This document shows positions 27,218 through 37,682 of a DNA stretch of 64,000 nt, in pieces (position 1 is the stretch's first letter; the number at the start of each line of letters is the position of its first letter). The position numbers and the translations under genes were made by a program. Below the pieces are notes generated by a model that did not search any database, was not told the DNA's origin, and saw nothing but the letters and a program-made list of their open reading frames with translations. Origin of the DNA: Photorhabdus luminescens subsp. luminescens (lineage in GTDB: Bacteria; Pseudomonadota; Gammaproteobacteria; Enterobacterales; Enterobacteriaceae); NCBI RefSeq assembly GCF_001083805.1, contig NZ_JXSK01000001.1, positions 868,001 through 932,000 of the forward strand, given 5' to 3'.

Positions 27218-28969
27218 TTATTCTTTCCATACGACGAACCCCTCAATATAAAGTTTGTCTAGTGAGGTTTTCAAAAATGTCTCTACTGCAATCTCTGGTG
27301 ACATGATAAGCGGCTGTCCCCTAACGTTAAATGACGTATTCACCAGACAGCCATAACCCGTTATCTTCTGTACCTCTTTCAATAATCGCCAAAAAGTTGC
27401 GTTAAAAGTACGTTCAACAAGCTGAATACGCGCCGTTCCATCAGCATGAACAATACCTGACACCGGCTGCATCATTTCTGGTTTTACTTTGGCGGTGCAA
27501 AGCATATATCGAGTCGGCATTAAATTACGTGTCTCAAAAATAGTGTCGCAATCCTCATCCAAAATTGCCGGGGCAAATGGTCGGAAAGCCTCACGGAATT
27601 TCACTGTGCTATTAATCCTATCCTTTATTCCTTCACCTGCCGGCAAAGCTAAAATCGAACGGTTGCCAAGCGCCCTTGGGCCAAATTCCATTCGATCATG
27701 GAACCAAGCAATAATTTTATCTTCTGCGATATCTTTAGCCGCAGAAACAAAATAATCATCATTCAGTCCCAAATAACGCCATTTCATTCCCGCATTGCCG
27801 CCATGTCGGAATAATACATTACGGACTTCATCAGTGGAGAAACGAGGGCCAAGATAAGGATTAAAGCAATGATCTGTACCATTGTGGTAGCCGCCAGCCA
27901 CAAAAAGCGCAGCGCCCAAAGCCGAACCATCATCACCCGATGCCGGTTGAACAAAGACGTTTTCCACACCATCAAGCTGGCAAAGGGCTTGGTTTGCTTT
28001 GCAGTTTAAGAACGATCCTCCAGCAAGGCAGAGTGATGTTTCACCGGTTTTTTGCAGCCAATAAGTCACTAACTGTTTCAGCAACAGGGTAAATTTCTCC
28101 TGTAATCCGGCAGCAAAATCTTGATGAACATCCAGTAAAGGGTCATCTTCACTTCTCGGCATCAAACCAAACATATCACTCAGTTGTGCTATTGCAGCGG
28201 GAAAACCATATTCCGCATTGTCAAATGCTTGCGATAACCAATTTATCTGTATCGTTCCGCTCTCTGCATCGAATTGAGCCAATTTATTGAAAATATCGCG
28301 ATATCGTTCAGGGTTACCATACGCGGCAAGTCCCATGACTTTATATTCATCACTATTAAATACAAAGCCAAGGAACCGGGTACAGATAGAATAAAATATG
28401 CCTAATGAAGAACTAATTGGCTGGCTGTACAATTTCTGGAATTGCTGATCTTTAGCAAGATAAACACTTAAGGATTCTATTTCACCCATACCGTCTGAAA
28501 TAATACACAATGCAGACGGGAAGCCGCTGGGATAAAAAGTTGATGCCGCATGAGCCAAATGGTGATCTACCCCCTGAAAACGTGATTCAATATTCTGCCA
28601 CCCCTCTGAAGCCAATGCATTAATCACCGTTTCTCCACTAAAAACCTCTTCAAACATTTTCTTATTCGACATGAAAAAACGGCGATAATTATCATAATTA
28701 AAGCCGTGGGCAATAATCTGTATATCATCTTGCGTAAGACCCGCTTCCGCCAAACAATAGTTAATAGCATTAGCAGGAAACCGCCCTGTTCCTTTTTCTC
28801 CGGTAAAGCGCTCTTCCGCAGCCGCCGCGACAATTTTTCCATCAATAATCACACAGGCCGCGCTATCGACTCCCTGACAAATACGCTCGTCTAATTTACC
28901 TATACCTGGGTAATTCTCCCGCATAAAATGTTGAGAATTAGGAAGGCCGCTGATACCTAATATAACCAT
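27218..28969 (-). CDS. NodU/TobZ-family carbamoyltransferase
   Basis: A 583-residue protein of the family that makes carbamoyl-adenylate from carbamoyl phosphate and ATP and transfers the carbamoyl group to a hydroxyl, as in TobZ, CmcH and NodU. The Kae1-like N-terminal domain contains GVDSAACVIIDGK, AAEERFTGEKG and the metal-binding VDHHLAHAASTFY. Downstream are CLAGGSFLNCKAN, FGPRALGNRSILALP and the C-terminal GCLVNTSFNVRGQPL. I use the ATG at 28967-28969 because GGAGGTG precedes it by 6 bases. The final metabolite of this cluster probably carries a carbamate. Confidence 0.88.
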   Translation of the reverse strand: MVILGISGLPNSQHFMRENYPGIGKLDERICQGVDSAACVIIDGKIVAAAAEERFTGEKGTGRFPANAINYCLAEAGLTQDDIQIIAHGFNYDNYRRFFMSNKKMFEEVFSGETVINALASEGWQNIESRFQGVDHHLAHAASTFYPSGFPSALCIISDGMGEIESLSVYLAKDQQFQKLYSQPISSSLGIFYSICTRFLGFVFNSDEYKVMGLAAYGNPERYRDIFNKLAQFDAESGTIQINWLSQAFDNAEYGFPAAIAQLSDMFGLMPRSEDDPLLDVHQDFAAGLQEKFTLLLKQLVTYWLQKTGETSLCLAGGSFLNCKANQALCQLDGVENVFVQPASGDDGSALGAALFVAGGYHNGTDHCFNPYLGPRFSTDEVRNVLFRHGGNAGMKWRYLGLNDDYFVSAAKDIAEDKIIAWFHDRMEFGPRALGNRSILALPAGEGIKDRINSTVKFREAFRPFAPAILDEDCDTIFETRNLMPTRYMLCTAKVKPEMMQPVSGIVHADGTARIQLVERTFNATFWRLLKEVQKITGYGCLVNTSFNVRGQPLIMSPEIAVETFLKTSLDKLYIEGFVVWKE

Positions 28970-29055
28970 TTTCTTCACCTCCAAATTGTTATTTTTCTTT
29001 CATAAAAATTAGACTATGCGCTTTATACTGATATCCCATTTTGCATTACGAGGAA

Positions 29056-30240
29056 TCAAGTCACCTTGCCAAATAAAGTAATGGCATTATTACCACCAAA
29101 ACCAAATGCATTATTTTGTATATATTTTAAATTATTTTTCATTTCCATTTTTCGAGTGATTAAATTAAATTGATATTCAAAATCCTCCGGCAAAATATTT
29201 GTTGGCGGCATAATTTGATCTCTCAAAGATAAGCAAGCACTAACTGCGCCAATCGCCCCCGCCGTCGCCATCATATGTCCGATAGTGCCTTTAATTGCTG
29301 AAACCGCCGAATTCGGGAAATACTCAGAGAATATCGCTGCTTCTACTGCATCATTAGCCTTTGTTCCAGTACCATGTGCATATATACCACCTATATCTCC
29401 AGCTTCCATTCCTGCCGAATCTAATAATTTTTTATGGCACTGAGTAACACTGTTAATATCAGGATTGGTCGGATGTAACGCATCATTATTACTGGCAGTA
29501 GCGATCAATTCAGCATAAGGCGATTGATATTCGCCAACGTGTTTTCTATTCTGCAATACCAAAAAAGCGGCGCCCTCGGATATCGTAATAAAACGCCTTA
29601 ATTTCGAAAATGGACGGCACTGTTCTGCGCCTAATGCATTAAGCATGTAAAAACCTGACCACACTTTTTTTGAAAAGGCATCTCCGCCTCCAATGACGGA
29701 TGTTGAGACAATTCCAGCATTCATCATGCGTAATGCTGTTTCAAGCGCAATATTTGCTGACGCACAAGTATTATGGATCGTCATGGAAGGCCCGAACGAA
29801 CCAATTGCACGAGCAACATTATCGGAAACTGCATGACTCGAATAGATATTCGAATGCCAATTTACCGGCCTACCTTCAACTAATTGATCAAGAATATCCG
29901 CCTCAGCCTCATTATTACCTACACACACTAAGGCATTACGCAATTCAGCACATCCTGGTTGTAATCCTGCATCCGCTATTGCTTGGAGTGCGGCATCAAC
30001 AGCATACAGAGAAGAATCAGGGACCTGTGCGCCTGTACATTTCGGCGCCCTGGCTTTTATATCCAGACGCCGCTCAGCCGAAATTCTTCCAGCAATAAAA
30101 TTTGGCTTCAAAGAAGAATAGATCGGTTCCAGCCGAGTAAAATTTGACTCGCCAGCACATAAATTTTGCCAATAACTTTCGACGTCTATACCAATTGGAG
30201 TAACGACGCCAAGACCTGTAACATATATTTTATCTAACAT
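29056..30240 (-). CDS. Beta-ketoacyl synthase (FabF/type II PKS KS-like)
   Basis: A 394-residue condensing enzyme with full catalytic set: Cys159 in IHNTCASANIALE, His289 in YAHGTGTKANDAVE, Lys317 and His322 in IKGTIGHMMATAG, and the C-terminal NNAFGFGGNNA. It should extend an acyl-ACP with malonyl-ACP. The gene overlaps the dehydratase gene by 11 bp (shared 30230-30240), so expression is coupled. It is not the housekeeping fabF, which sits beside acpP elsewhere. Its neighbours suggest it works as a heterodimer with the Cys-less partner encoded two genes upstream. Confidence 0.88.
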   Translation of the reverse strand: MLDKIYVTGLGVVTPIGIDVESYWQNLCAGESNFTRLEPIYSSLKPNFIAGRISAERRLDIKARAPKCTGAQVPDSSLYAVDAALQAIADAGLQPGCAELRNALVCVGNNEAEADILDQLVEGRPVNWHSNIYSSHAVSDNVARAIGSFGPSMTIHNTCASANIALETALRMMNAGIVSTSVIGGGDAFSKKVWSGFYMLNALGAEQCRPFSKLRRFITISEGAAFLVLQNRKHVGEYQSPYAELIATASNNDALHPTNPDINSVTQCHKKLLDSAGMEAGDIGGIYAHGTGTKANDAVEAAIFSEYFPNSAVSAIKGTIGHMMATAGAIGAVSACLSLRDQIMPPTNILPEDFEYQFNLITRKMEMKNNLKYIQNNAFGFGGNNAITLFGKVT

Positions 30241-30979
30241 CGTTCTCCTTCCTCTTAATTGATACTGCGTCAGTTATCCAAAGTAATTTTTCCCCTTCAC
30301 AATATGCCCTGGCATCCCAACACATTATTGAGCCAAATCGGGTTACTTTAGTCTCAATAAACACAGGCGAGTTAATATGTTCAATATCAGGACTGAAAGC
30401 CAATTCACCAAATTTAGCAAAAACATAATCGCCGGCTGTTGAAATACTCTGTTGCTGATGCTGCAAAATTAATGCTAAATTCCCCATTGCCTCGACAAGA
30501 ATAATCAAAGGGAAATAATGATATTTTTGCAAATAAACAGTTTCACCGCACAATGATTTCATATCCAGGCTGCAATTCGCTCTGTTTAATCCATCATTAA
30601 CATAGATTATTTTTGGTAAAAACCAAAACTCTGGTTCACGTAATGATGGTGATAATAAAGAAGATGGGTAAAAAATTTTTTTACTTTCACCTTTTACATC
30701 TTTACTAGAATAACTTAGAAGAAAAGAAAAACAGTGTTGTTCCGATACTATTGCAGAAATCTTATTTTCCTCCTGGCGATATTGGATATTTTCATCAGGA
30801 CGTATAAATTGATGAAAAATTAGATTTCTTAAATTGATAAAATCGGCAGATGTATCAGCTATCTCTTTACAAAAAGCGGCGACTGGCAAGATCCCTGGAA
30901 CAACAGGATTATCAGGAAAATGATATTTGAATATTTCATCTTGCGGTGAAAAAACATGGTTAATACGATTAATCATCAT
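30230..30979 (-). CDS. Double-hotdog FabA/FabZ-like dehydratase
   Basis: A 249-residue protein with HFPDNPVVPGILP at residues 20-32, the FabZ-type active-site loop with catalytic His20. A second hotdog half carries VEAMGNLALILQ, where Glu163 sits at the acidic catalytic position. This layout (His from one half, acid from the other) fits a double-hotdog 3-hydroxyacyl-ACP dehydratase. The gene overlaps both its neighbours by about 11 bp. It would remove water from the ketoreduced chain, giving an enoyl or polyene product, as no enoyl reductase is encoded nearby. Confidence 0.7.
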   Translation of the reverse strand: MMINRINHVFSPQDEIFKYHFPDNPVVPGILPVAAFCKEIADTSADFINLRNLIFHQFIRPDENIQYRQEENKISAIVSEQHCFSFLLSYSSKDVKGESKKIFYPSSLLSPSLREPEFWFLPKIIYVNDGLNRANCSLDMKSLCGETVYLQKYHYFPLIILVEAMGNLALILQHQQQSISTAGDYVFAKFGELAFSPDIEHINSPVFIETKVTRFGSIMCWDARAYCEGEKLLWITDAVSIKRKENDVR

Positions 30980-31829
30980 TGTGTATAACCCTTACGCCTG
31001 AAACATTCATGTTATCTATGACAATAAATACAACGGCATCGCCTTTTTCACTGTGCTTAATCGCCCCCATAAACTCATGAAACAGAAACGCACTGTTATA
31101 TTCTTGATATTCAATTTTATTATTATCTTTAACAACATGAATTAATTCGTCATTCTGATCCAACGTATTGTGTACAAATATCTTCGTATCCGGTGATAAA
31201 TCATCACACCATTTTTTTATCTCTTCCGCTGTTAATCCGAAGAAAAAATCTGCCGTAAACTGTTTTCCACTCAATAACGTTGTACACATCACACCAGAAG
31301 ATATTGACTTTTGATTACTGATTTTCTTTCGTATATCATCAAGCGCTTCTGTGCAATAAACATCACCGAAAAAGAGATAGCTGGCGCCTACTGATCTATT
31401 ATGCAGATTAAGCAATGCCTGCATGAATACTATTACTGGGGTTTTACTGCCTGCATTTAATGTACAGTTTCCTCCCGTCACCTTTTTGTCAATGTTAATA
31501 AAGGTTGAAGCTGAACTGGTAGTAGCATAAGGGAATTGTTGAGCAGATACCGTTTTATCATTGTTCATGACCTGCCGCTGAAAACGAAGCATCGCTTCAA
31601 GGTTACCGTATTCTGTCCCCACAATGACAGATTCATTTTCTCCATTTCTATCTTCTGCAATAAACTGATTCGCCAGATAGGTACAAACGCGGCTAAAATC
31701 ATCACGAAAACGATCACCTTTATTGCTTACAAATTCAGAAATATCAGCAGGAAGAGAAAATTCCCCCTTTTTCTCATTCCGAAATATATTCGGATAAATA
31801 GCTATATTTTCCACGTTAAAAGTCAACAT
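30969..31829 (-). CDS. Ketosynthase-like partner lacking the active-site Cys (CLF-like)
   Basis: A 286-residue thiolase-fold protein, shorter than a full KS. It contains SVIVGTEYGNLEAMLRFQRQ, the KS-type second-strand region, and NCTLNAGSKTPVIVFMQALL at the nucleophile elbow, where the catalytic Cys appears replaced by Ala or Gly. The C-terminal His-containing half is poorly conserved. Such partners occur as chain length factors in type II PKS and as the CLF-like ApeC-type subunit in aryl polyene clusters. It lies between the ACP and dehydratase genes. I infer that it pairs with the KS at 29056-30240 and sets chain length. Confidence 0.65.
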   Translation of the reverse strand: MLTFNVENIAIYPNIFRNEKKGEFSLPADISEFVSNKGDRFRDDFSRVCTYLANQFIAEDRNGENESVIVGTEYGNLEAMLRFQRQVMNNDKTVSAQQFPYATTSSASTFINIDKKVTGGNCTLNAGSKTPVIVFMQALLNLHNRSVGASYLFFGDVYCTEALDDIRKKISNQKSISSGVMCTTLLSGKQFTADFFFGLTAEEIKKWCDDLSPDTKIFVHNTLDQNDELIHVVKDNNKIEYQEYNSAFLFHEFMGAIKHSEKGDAVVFIVIDNMNVSGVRVIHNDD

Positions 31830-31890
31830 TTTCCCTCAACTTATTATTTGAAAAATAGAGAGTTTTCAATTATTGATTAAGTCAACCTGA

Positions 31891-32139
31891 TCATTGCAGG
31901 TTATTTTTTATTTCCTCCCATAACTCACCTACAGTTTGAATGCGGGCAAGCGCATCTTCAGAAATCTCTTTGCCAAAGGTTCGTTCAACTGACAAAATGA
32001 CATCAATTAACTTTAATGAGTCAATACCAAGATCACTCTTCAACAATTTATTCGAAGTTATTTTAAAATCGGAGTCTAACTCAGCAACATTCACCAAAAT
32101 ACTTGCTAATTCTTCATTAACCATATCAATATTATCCAT
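31891..32139 (-). CDS. Acyl carrier protein
   Basis: An 82-residue four-helix carrier protein. The phosphopantetheine serine is in LGIDSLKLIDV (about residue 40), followed by ERTFGKEISEDAL. I start at the ATG at 32137-32139 because GGGGA lies 6 bases upstream; the longer reading to 32181 runs toward the ERIC element. It is presumably the scaffold for the aminoacyl starter and growing chain. It differs from housekeeping AcpP in the surrounding acidic residues. A phosphopantetheinyl transferase is not encoded in the window. Confidence 0.93.
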   Translation of the reverse strand: MDNIDMVNEELASILVNVAELDSDFKITSNKLLKSDLGIDSLKLIDVILSVERTFGKEISEDALARIQTVGELWEEIKNNLQ

Positions 32140-32169
32140 ATTACATCCCCAATGATGTTTATTTAAATC

Positions 32170-32296
32170 TATACCCGTCATCTTTCAAGTTGCCTCTTTG
32201 TTGGCTGCACTCGCTCACCCTGGTCACATCGTTATCTATGCTCCCGGGGATTCACTCCCTTGCCGTCGCGATGCATCTTGAAATCCATAGGGTATA
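32170..32296. repeat. ERIC element inside the biosynthetic cluster
   Basis: A 127-bp ERIC copy with TATACCCGTCATCTTTCAAG at one end and GGGTATA at the other, directly upstream of the ACP gene. It separates the ketoreductase and the 74-codon gene from the rest of the cluster and could influence mRNA stability or processing. Confidence 0.93.
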
Positions 32297-32428
32297 ATGG
32301 TTTAAATCAAGTATATAAATTTCACCCGAATCACTTCCCCCATACATACATCGAAAAACACGCTCCGATTAACTGTTTGCAACAATTATGCCTACTGGGG
32401 TAGATTTTCATTTACCCAAGGAAATAAT
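32297..32428. other. Spacer with no gene seen
   Basis: Together with the ERIC element this forms a 290-bp break in the cluster between the 74-codon reading and the ACP. No coding potential recognised. Confidence 0.4.
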
Positions 32429-32653
32429 TTATAAACGATTTAAAAATAAAGATATCTGATAATGAGTTTTGGCCCCTACTCCAAATAACGTAACCAACCA
32501 TTGGAATAATAACCAATAACCTTTTCTCATTAAAGCGATTGACAACATTAGGCCAAGTGAAGAAATACATTTATCATAAATCCAACCTACTATCCCAGAT
32601 AATTGATGAAAACATGCTTGCAGATCACGATTTATGATATTGTTATTAACCAC
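32429..32653 (-). CDS. Small hydrophobic protein coupled to the ketoreductase gene
   Basis: A 74-residue reading starting at a GTG that overlaps the ketoreductase stop by 8 bp (GTGGTTAA), with GGGGGA just upstream, so translational coupling is likely. It has two hydrophobic stretches (SSLGLMLSIAL and YWLLFQWLVTLFGVGA). I do not recognise the family. It could be a genuine small membrane protein or the first part of a longer gene truncated by the ERIC region downstream. Confidence 0.45.
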   Translation of the reverse strand: MVNNNIINRDLQACFHQLSGIVGWIYDKCISSLGLMLSIALMRKGYWLLFQWLVTLFGVGAKTHYQISLFLNRL

Positions 32654-33338
32654 TTAATCCCCCATCAATGCAAAGAGATGTCCCTGTGATATAGGTTGAT
32701 GTACTCAACATCCCCACACAAAAATTGGCAATTTCATCAACATCCGCCATTCGTTTTAATGCGGTGCTTCTGGCGAATTCCATCTTTTTTTCTGGAGAAA
32801 TATGACGCAACATACCACCATCAACATATCCCGGCATTACAGCGTAAGCCCTAACATTAAAACGGCCGTAGTCATTAGAGATGTTTTTTACCAATGCATT
32901 CATGGCTGCTTTCGAACAAGAATAAGCGGTGGCGCCTGTCTCTCCACGCATACTTGCTGTAGAAGAAATAAATTGCATCACGCCATTACGATTCTTCATA
33001 AAATGCGGCAGCAAATATTTTGCTACTCTTGCTGCGCCAAACAAGTTGACATTAAAAACATCATGCCAACCCTCAATATCCTGAGCGTGCAACAGGCCAT
33101 CCAATGACATTGCCGGCGTATAGATAACCGCGTCAATACATTTCATCTTTTCAATTGCAATGTTAATGGCTTCTCTAACACTGTTATCCGACATAACATC
33201 TAAATAAATTTCTTCATTACGCGGTTTACGTGAAGTACCTAATACCTCATAGCCGCTGGCAACCGCATGCCGGCAAATTGCATTCCCAATTTCACTTGAT
33301 GAACCAATAATAAGTATCTTGCTGTTATATTTATGCAT
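32646..33338 (-). CDS. Short-chain dehydrogenase, FabG-like ketoreductase
   Basis: A 230-residue Rossmann-fold reductase. The NADPH-binding GSSSEIG motif lies at residues 12-18, and the catalytic Ser-Tyr-Lys is in FISSTASMRGETGATAYSCS and KAAMNALVKN. The C-terminal DGGLSG is typical of FabG. It should reduce the beta-keto group after each condensation in the adjacent pathway. It is the first gene of the cluster. Its start lies near AATGC-rich DNA, about 760 bp upstream of which dauA begins on the other strand. Confidence 0.88.
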   Translation of the reverse strand: MHKYNSKILIIGSSSEIGNAICRHAVASGYEVLGTSRKPRNEEIYLDVMSDNSVREAINIAIEKMKCIDAVIYTPAMSLDGLLHAQDIEGWHDVFNVNLFGAARVAKYLLPHFMKNRNGVMQFISSTASMRGETGATAYSCSKAAMNALVKNISNDYGRFNVRAYAVMPGYVDGGMLRHISPEKKMEFARSTALKRMADVDEIANFCVGMLSTSTYITGTSLCIDGGLSG

Positions 33339-34097
33339 TTAAACATTCCTACCTTATCTAAAAATTATTTTCCAACAGTAACCCCTACTTTAAATAAAGC
33401 ATTCAGAATAAATATCATCTAAACAAGAAAACATTTTTAACTTATATATTTTAAACTTACATACTTTCAACGCATATATTTCTAACTTACCTATTTTCAA
33501 CTCATTTAATCCATCTAATTCTATGAGTCACTCTAAATAATAGGGTGAGTTCTTATATCTGTCAAATTATTAATCTAATATTTAAGAGATATCAAAGCAT
33601 TGGTTAAATTACATCCAAAAATTAAATGAAAACCATCATACGTAAAAATATCCAAGATAGCTAATTTAACCCGGTCATAATCAATACATGTGGTGAATGC
33701 ATAATTAATTATTTAATTTTCTAACAATAACAATTAAAAATTGTAATCAATCCTGTTAATTCATTATAAAAATAAAACATTATAATTTTATAATTAATAG
33801 AGAAAACATATAGCTTCAAATTCAAAAATATTAATTAGATTCTCTATAAAGTGAGTTCAACAATACTCACCAATAAGAATAGATAGTTAATAGAAACCGA
33901 TTCCAGCATATTTTACAGCGATAAGAACACTATTCTCCCTTTTACTTTTCACTTCCCTATCGTTAAGCTATTAACATTAAGTTTGATTTATAGCGCTATC
34001 GCTTTGAACTAAAAGCACTATTTTTGTAATTTGGTCTTGCAATTCGGCTGTAACAGCCTTATTGCTTTTTCCCTCTATATTTTTGGTTTATGCACAG
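33339..34097. other. Divergent intergenic region between the cluster and dauA
   Basis: About 760 bp of AT-rich DNA without a recognised gene. Near 33435-33510 a block with about four loose copies of a TTTTCAACT...TATAT-like unit occurs. This stretch must hold promoters for the ketoreductase-led operon and possibly for dauA. Sequence features of the island end (a tRNA 3' copy) were not found here. Confidence 0.4.
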
Positions 34098-35813
34098 ATG
34101 AAAACTCGTAGAATGAACGGCATACGGCCGTTTAGTGCTGTAATTGATGCTTGTTGGAAAGAAGCCTACTCTTTTGCTCGTTTAACTAAAGATATTATTG
34201 CCGGTATTACTGTCGGTATTATCGCCATTCCACTCGCTATGGCGCTGGCAATCGGGAGTGGCGTCGCGCCGCAATATGGGCTTTATACCGCCGCTATCGC
34301 CGGGATGGTAATCGCGATAACCGGCGGATCACGCTATAGTGTTTCCGGCCCTACCGCCGCTTTCGTTGTCATTCTTTATCCAGTTTCTCAACAATTTGGT
34401 CTGAGCGGTTTGCTCATTGCGACCTTAATGTCAGGCATTATTTTGCTGGTGATGGGATTAGCCCGCGTTGGTAAATTGATCGAGTATATTCCTCTACCCG
34501 TAACACTTGGTTTTACTTCTGGGATCGCAATAACTATTGCAACCATGCAAGTAAAAGATTTTTTTGGCCTACAATTGGAACATATGCCAGAGAATTATAT
34601 CAATAAAGTTGCAGAGCTATTTCATGCACTGCCGACACTGCATTTGAGTGATACGCTGATTGGCCTAACGACGCTTGCCATTCTGATTTATTGGCCCAAG
34701 CTTGGACTGAAATTACCCGGGCATCTTCCCGCTCTCATTGCAGGAACTGCTGTGATGGGGATCATGAATTTATTCGATCAACATGTTGCTACCATTGGCT
34801 CTGAATTCAGTTATATATTGAACGACGGTACCCAAGGGCAAGGCATTCCCCCCATCCTGCCGCAATTTGTTTTACCGTGGCATTTACCCGATACGGGTTT
34901 TCATCAGGTTGATATAAATTGGGCGACAGTTTCAGCCCTATTACCCGCCGCCTTTTCAATGGCAATGTTAGGCGCTATTGAATCACTGCTTTGTGCCGTA
35001 GTTTTGGATGGTATGACCGGTAAGAAACATCACTCAAACAGTGAATTGATTGGTCAAGGATTGGGAAATATTGTCGTGCCATTCTTCGGTGGCATTACGG
35101 CTACCGCCGCCATCGCCCGTTCAGCCGCCAATATTAGAGCCGGCGCAACATCACCGATTTCAGCTATTGTTCACTCTCTGCTCGTGTTATTAACTTTACT
35201 GGCATTGGCGCCCATGCTTTCCTATCTTCCTCTGGCCGCTATGTCCGCCTTGTTGCTTATGGTCGCCTGGAATATGAGCGAAATACATAAAGTTATCGAC
35301 CTAATGCGCCGTGCGCCAAAGGATGACATTATCGTGCTGGTGCTTTGTATGTCGCTCACCGTATTGTTTGATATGGTTATCGCCATTACGATTGGTATCG
35401 TATTAGCTTCACTGCTGTTTATGCGTCGAATAGCCAATATGACTCGCATCAGTCAATTGCCACAAACAAATATCGCTCAAGGTCTGCTGGTTGTCCGTAT
35501 CAATGGCCCGCTATTCTTTGCCGCCGCTGAGCGTATTTTCACGGAATTAAAACAAGAAAGCGCCAGTTATCAGACGATCCTGATGCAATGGGATGCCGTT
35601 CCTGTGCTGGATGCAGGCGGGATGCATGCTTTCCAACGCTTTATTGATGAAGTGGGTAAGGATAAATATATTGCTGTTTGTGATATTCCCTTTCAGCCGT
35701 TAAAAACACTGGCCCGAGCCAGAATCCAATTAGTCGAAAATCACCTTAGCTTCCATGCGACATTGCCACGAGCAATGGAAGAGTTGAATTTCAATAGCAA
35801 AATGGATAACTGA
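34098..35813 (+). CDS. dauA: C4-dicarboxylate transporter DauA (SLC26/SulP family)
   Basis: A 571-residue SulP-family transporter with an N-terminal 10-14-helix domain and a C-terminal STAS domain (about residues 430-571). E. coli DauA imports succinate at acidic pH. Blocks such as [40 protein letters not shown] and [20 protein letters not shown] are shared. The STAS region shows [12 protein letters not shown] and [12 protein letters not shown] take the ATG at 34098-34100; the next ATG, 34113, is also possible, and an upstream TTG reading adds a poor extension. In E. coli dauA is next to ychH and prs; here it stands about 10 kb away beside the island. Confidence 0.9.
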   Translation: MKTRRMNGIRPFSAVIDACWKEAYSFARLTKDIIAGITVGIIAIPLAMALAIGSGVAPQYGLYTAAIAGMVIAITGGSRYSVSGPTAAFVVILYPVSQQFGLSGLLIATLMSGIILLVMGLARVGKLIEYIPLPVTLGFTSGIAITIATMQVKDFFGLQLEHMPENYINKVAELFHALPTLHLSDTLIGLTTLAILIYWPKLGLKLPGHLPALIAGTAVMGIMNLFDQHVATIGSEFSYILNDGTQGQGIPPILPQFVLPWHLPDTGFHQVDINWATVSALLPAAFSMAMLGAIESLLCAVVLDGMTGKKHHSNSELIGQGLGNIVVPFFGGITATAAIARSAANIRAGATSPISAIVHSLLVLLTLLALAPMLSYLPLAAMSALLLMVAWNMSEIHKVIDLMRRAPKDDIIVLVLCMSLTVLFDMVIAITIGIVLASLLFMRRIANMTRISQLPQTNIAQGLLVVRINGPLFFAAAERIFTELKQESASYQTILMQWDAVPVLDAGGMHAFQRFIDEVGKDKYIAVCDIPFQPLKTLARARIQLVENHLSFHATLPRAMEELNFNSKMDN

Positions 35814-35855
35814 AATTGCCAAACAAAAGTTTAATGACTCTTGTCGCAAAAATAA

Positions 35856-35876
35856 TGGCGCTGTAAACCAGCGCCA
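35856..35876 (+). terminator. Hairpin downstream of dauA
   Basis: TGGCGCTG (35856-35863) and CAGCGCCA (35869-35876) form a perfect 8-bp GC-rich stem between convergent dauA and kdsA. There is no strong T-run. Confidence 0.55.
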
Positions 35877-35918
35877 AATCTCTTCACTAATTTGATGTCA
35901 CGCCATCAGAAAGTCGCT

Positions 35919-36869
<951 letters not shown>

Positions 36870-36890
<21 letters not shown>

Positions 36891-37682
36891 CTGCTTAATG
36901 TCGTATATCTGCATTCTGATCATTTCTGCCACCGGGTCCTCCGGGCAGTGCTCCACAAAATAATTTAAATCAGAAACCGCAATATGATTACAATCAAGTT
37001 CCGCATAAATCAGCCCCCTATCACGTATTTCATAGGGGTTATCGGGATCAAACATCAGCACCGCTTCACTCGTCCTCAGCGCCAATTCCATTTGTCCTTC
37101 ATCCATTAATGCGACTTTTATCGTATCCAGCATTTTACGTACAATGCTGGCGTTATCGGCGCCTTGCAAATCATCGTCTGCTAATTCCGCTGTCTGGCAA
37201 ATATTACCTTTAAGCCATACATCAAGCACACGTTCACTTAGCGCTTCGCCAGTGATTGGATTAATAAACTTCACCGTGTTATCTGGATAATCAACCCGCA
37301 GAATCAATTGGGTCGGAAAAATAACCGGCATAAACGGCAGTTCTAAAGCCTGAGCAATATGGATAAGAATTGCGCCTAAAACAACAGAGGAACCTCGGCG
37401 AGTTTGTAGTACTTTATCAAGCCATAATGTATCTGACAGACAATAAACACCACTGGCGCCGCCGAATTTCCAGCTTCGATAAAAAAGCCTCAGTAATTTT
37501 TCCAGTCGTTCTTCTATAGTTAGCTGCGGAGATATTTCACTTCTGGCTTCATCAATCAATGCCTGAAGCTGCATTTCCACTGAATATTGCGGAAAATCAG
37601 AACGAAGGGTTCTGGAAACTAATAGGATACCGCTACTTAAAGATGCGTTATTAAATTCATAATCAGCTATGGCTTTCATCAC
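36870..37682 (-). CDS. sirB1: SirB1 family protein
   Basis: A 270-residue protein matching E. coli SirB1 (269 residues), a transglutaminase-like N-terminal domain with a C-terminal TPR-like part. Shared blocks are GGASGVYCLSDTLWLDKVL, RRGSSVVLGAILIHIAQAL, LPFMPVIFPTQLILRVD, and MELALRTSEAVLMFDPDNPY, EIRDRGLIYAELDC. Its function is uncertain; it is part of the prmC/kdsA operon. The start overlaps the prmC 3' end by 20 bp. In E. coli sirB2 lies between the two; here it is missing. Confidence 0.93.

Noticed and set aside
30230-30979. Assignment as housekeeping fabA or fabZ
   Set aside because: Length of 249 residues with split active-site residues differs from both, and the neighbours are pathway-specific.
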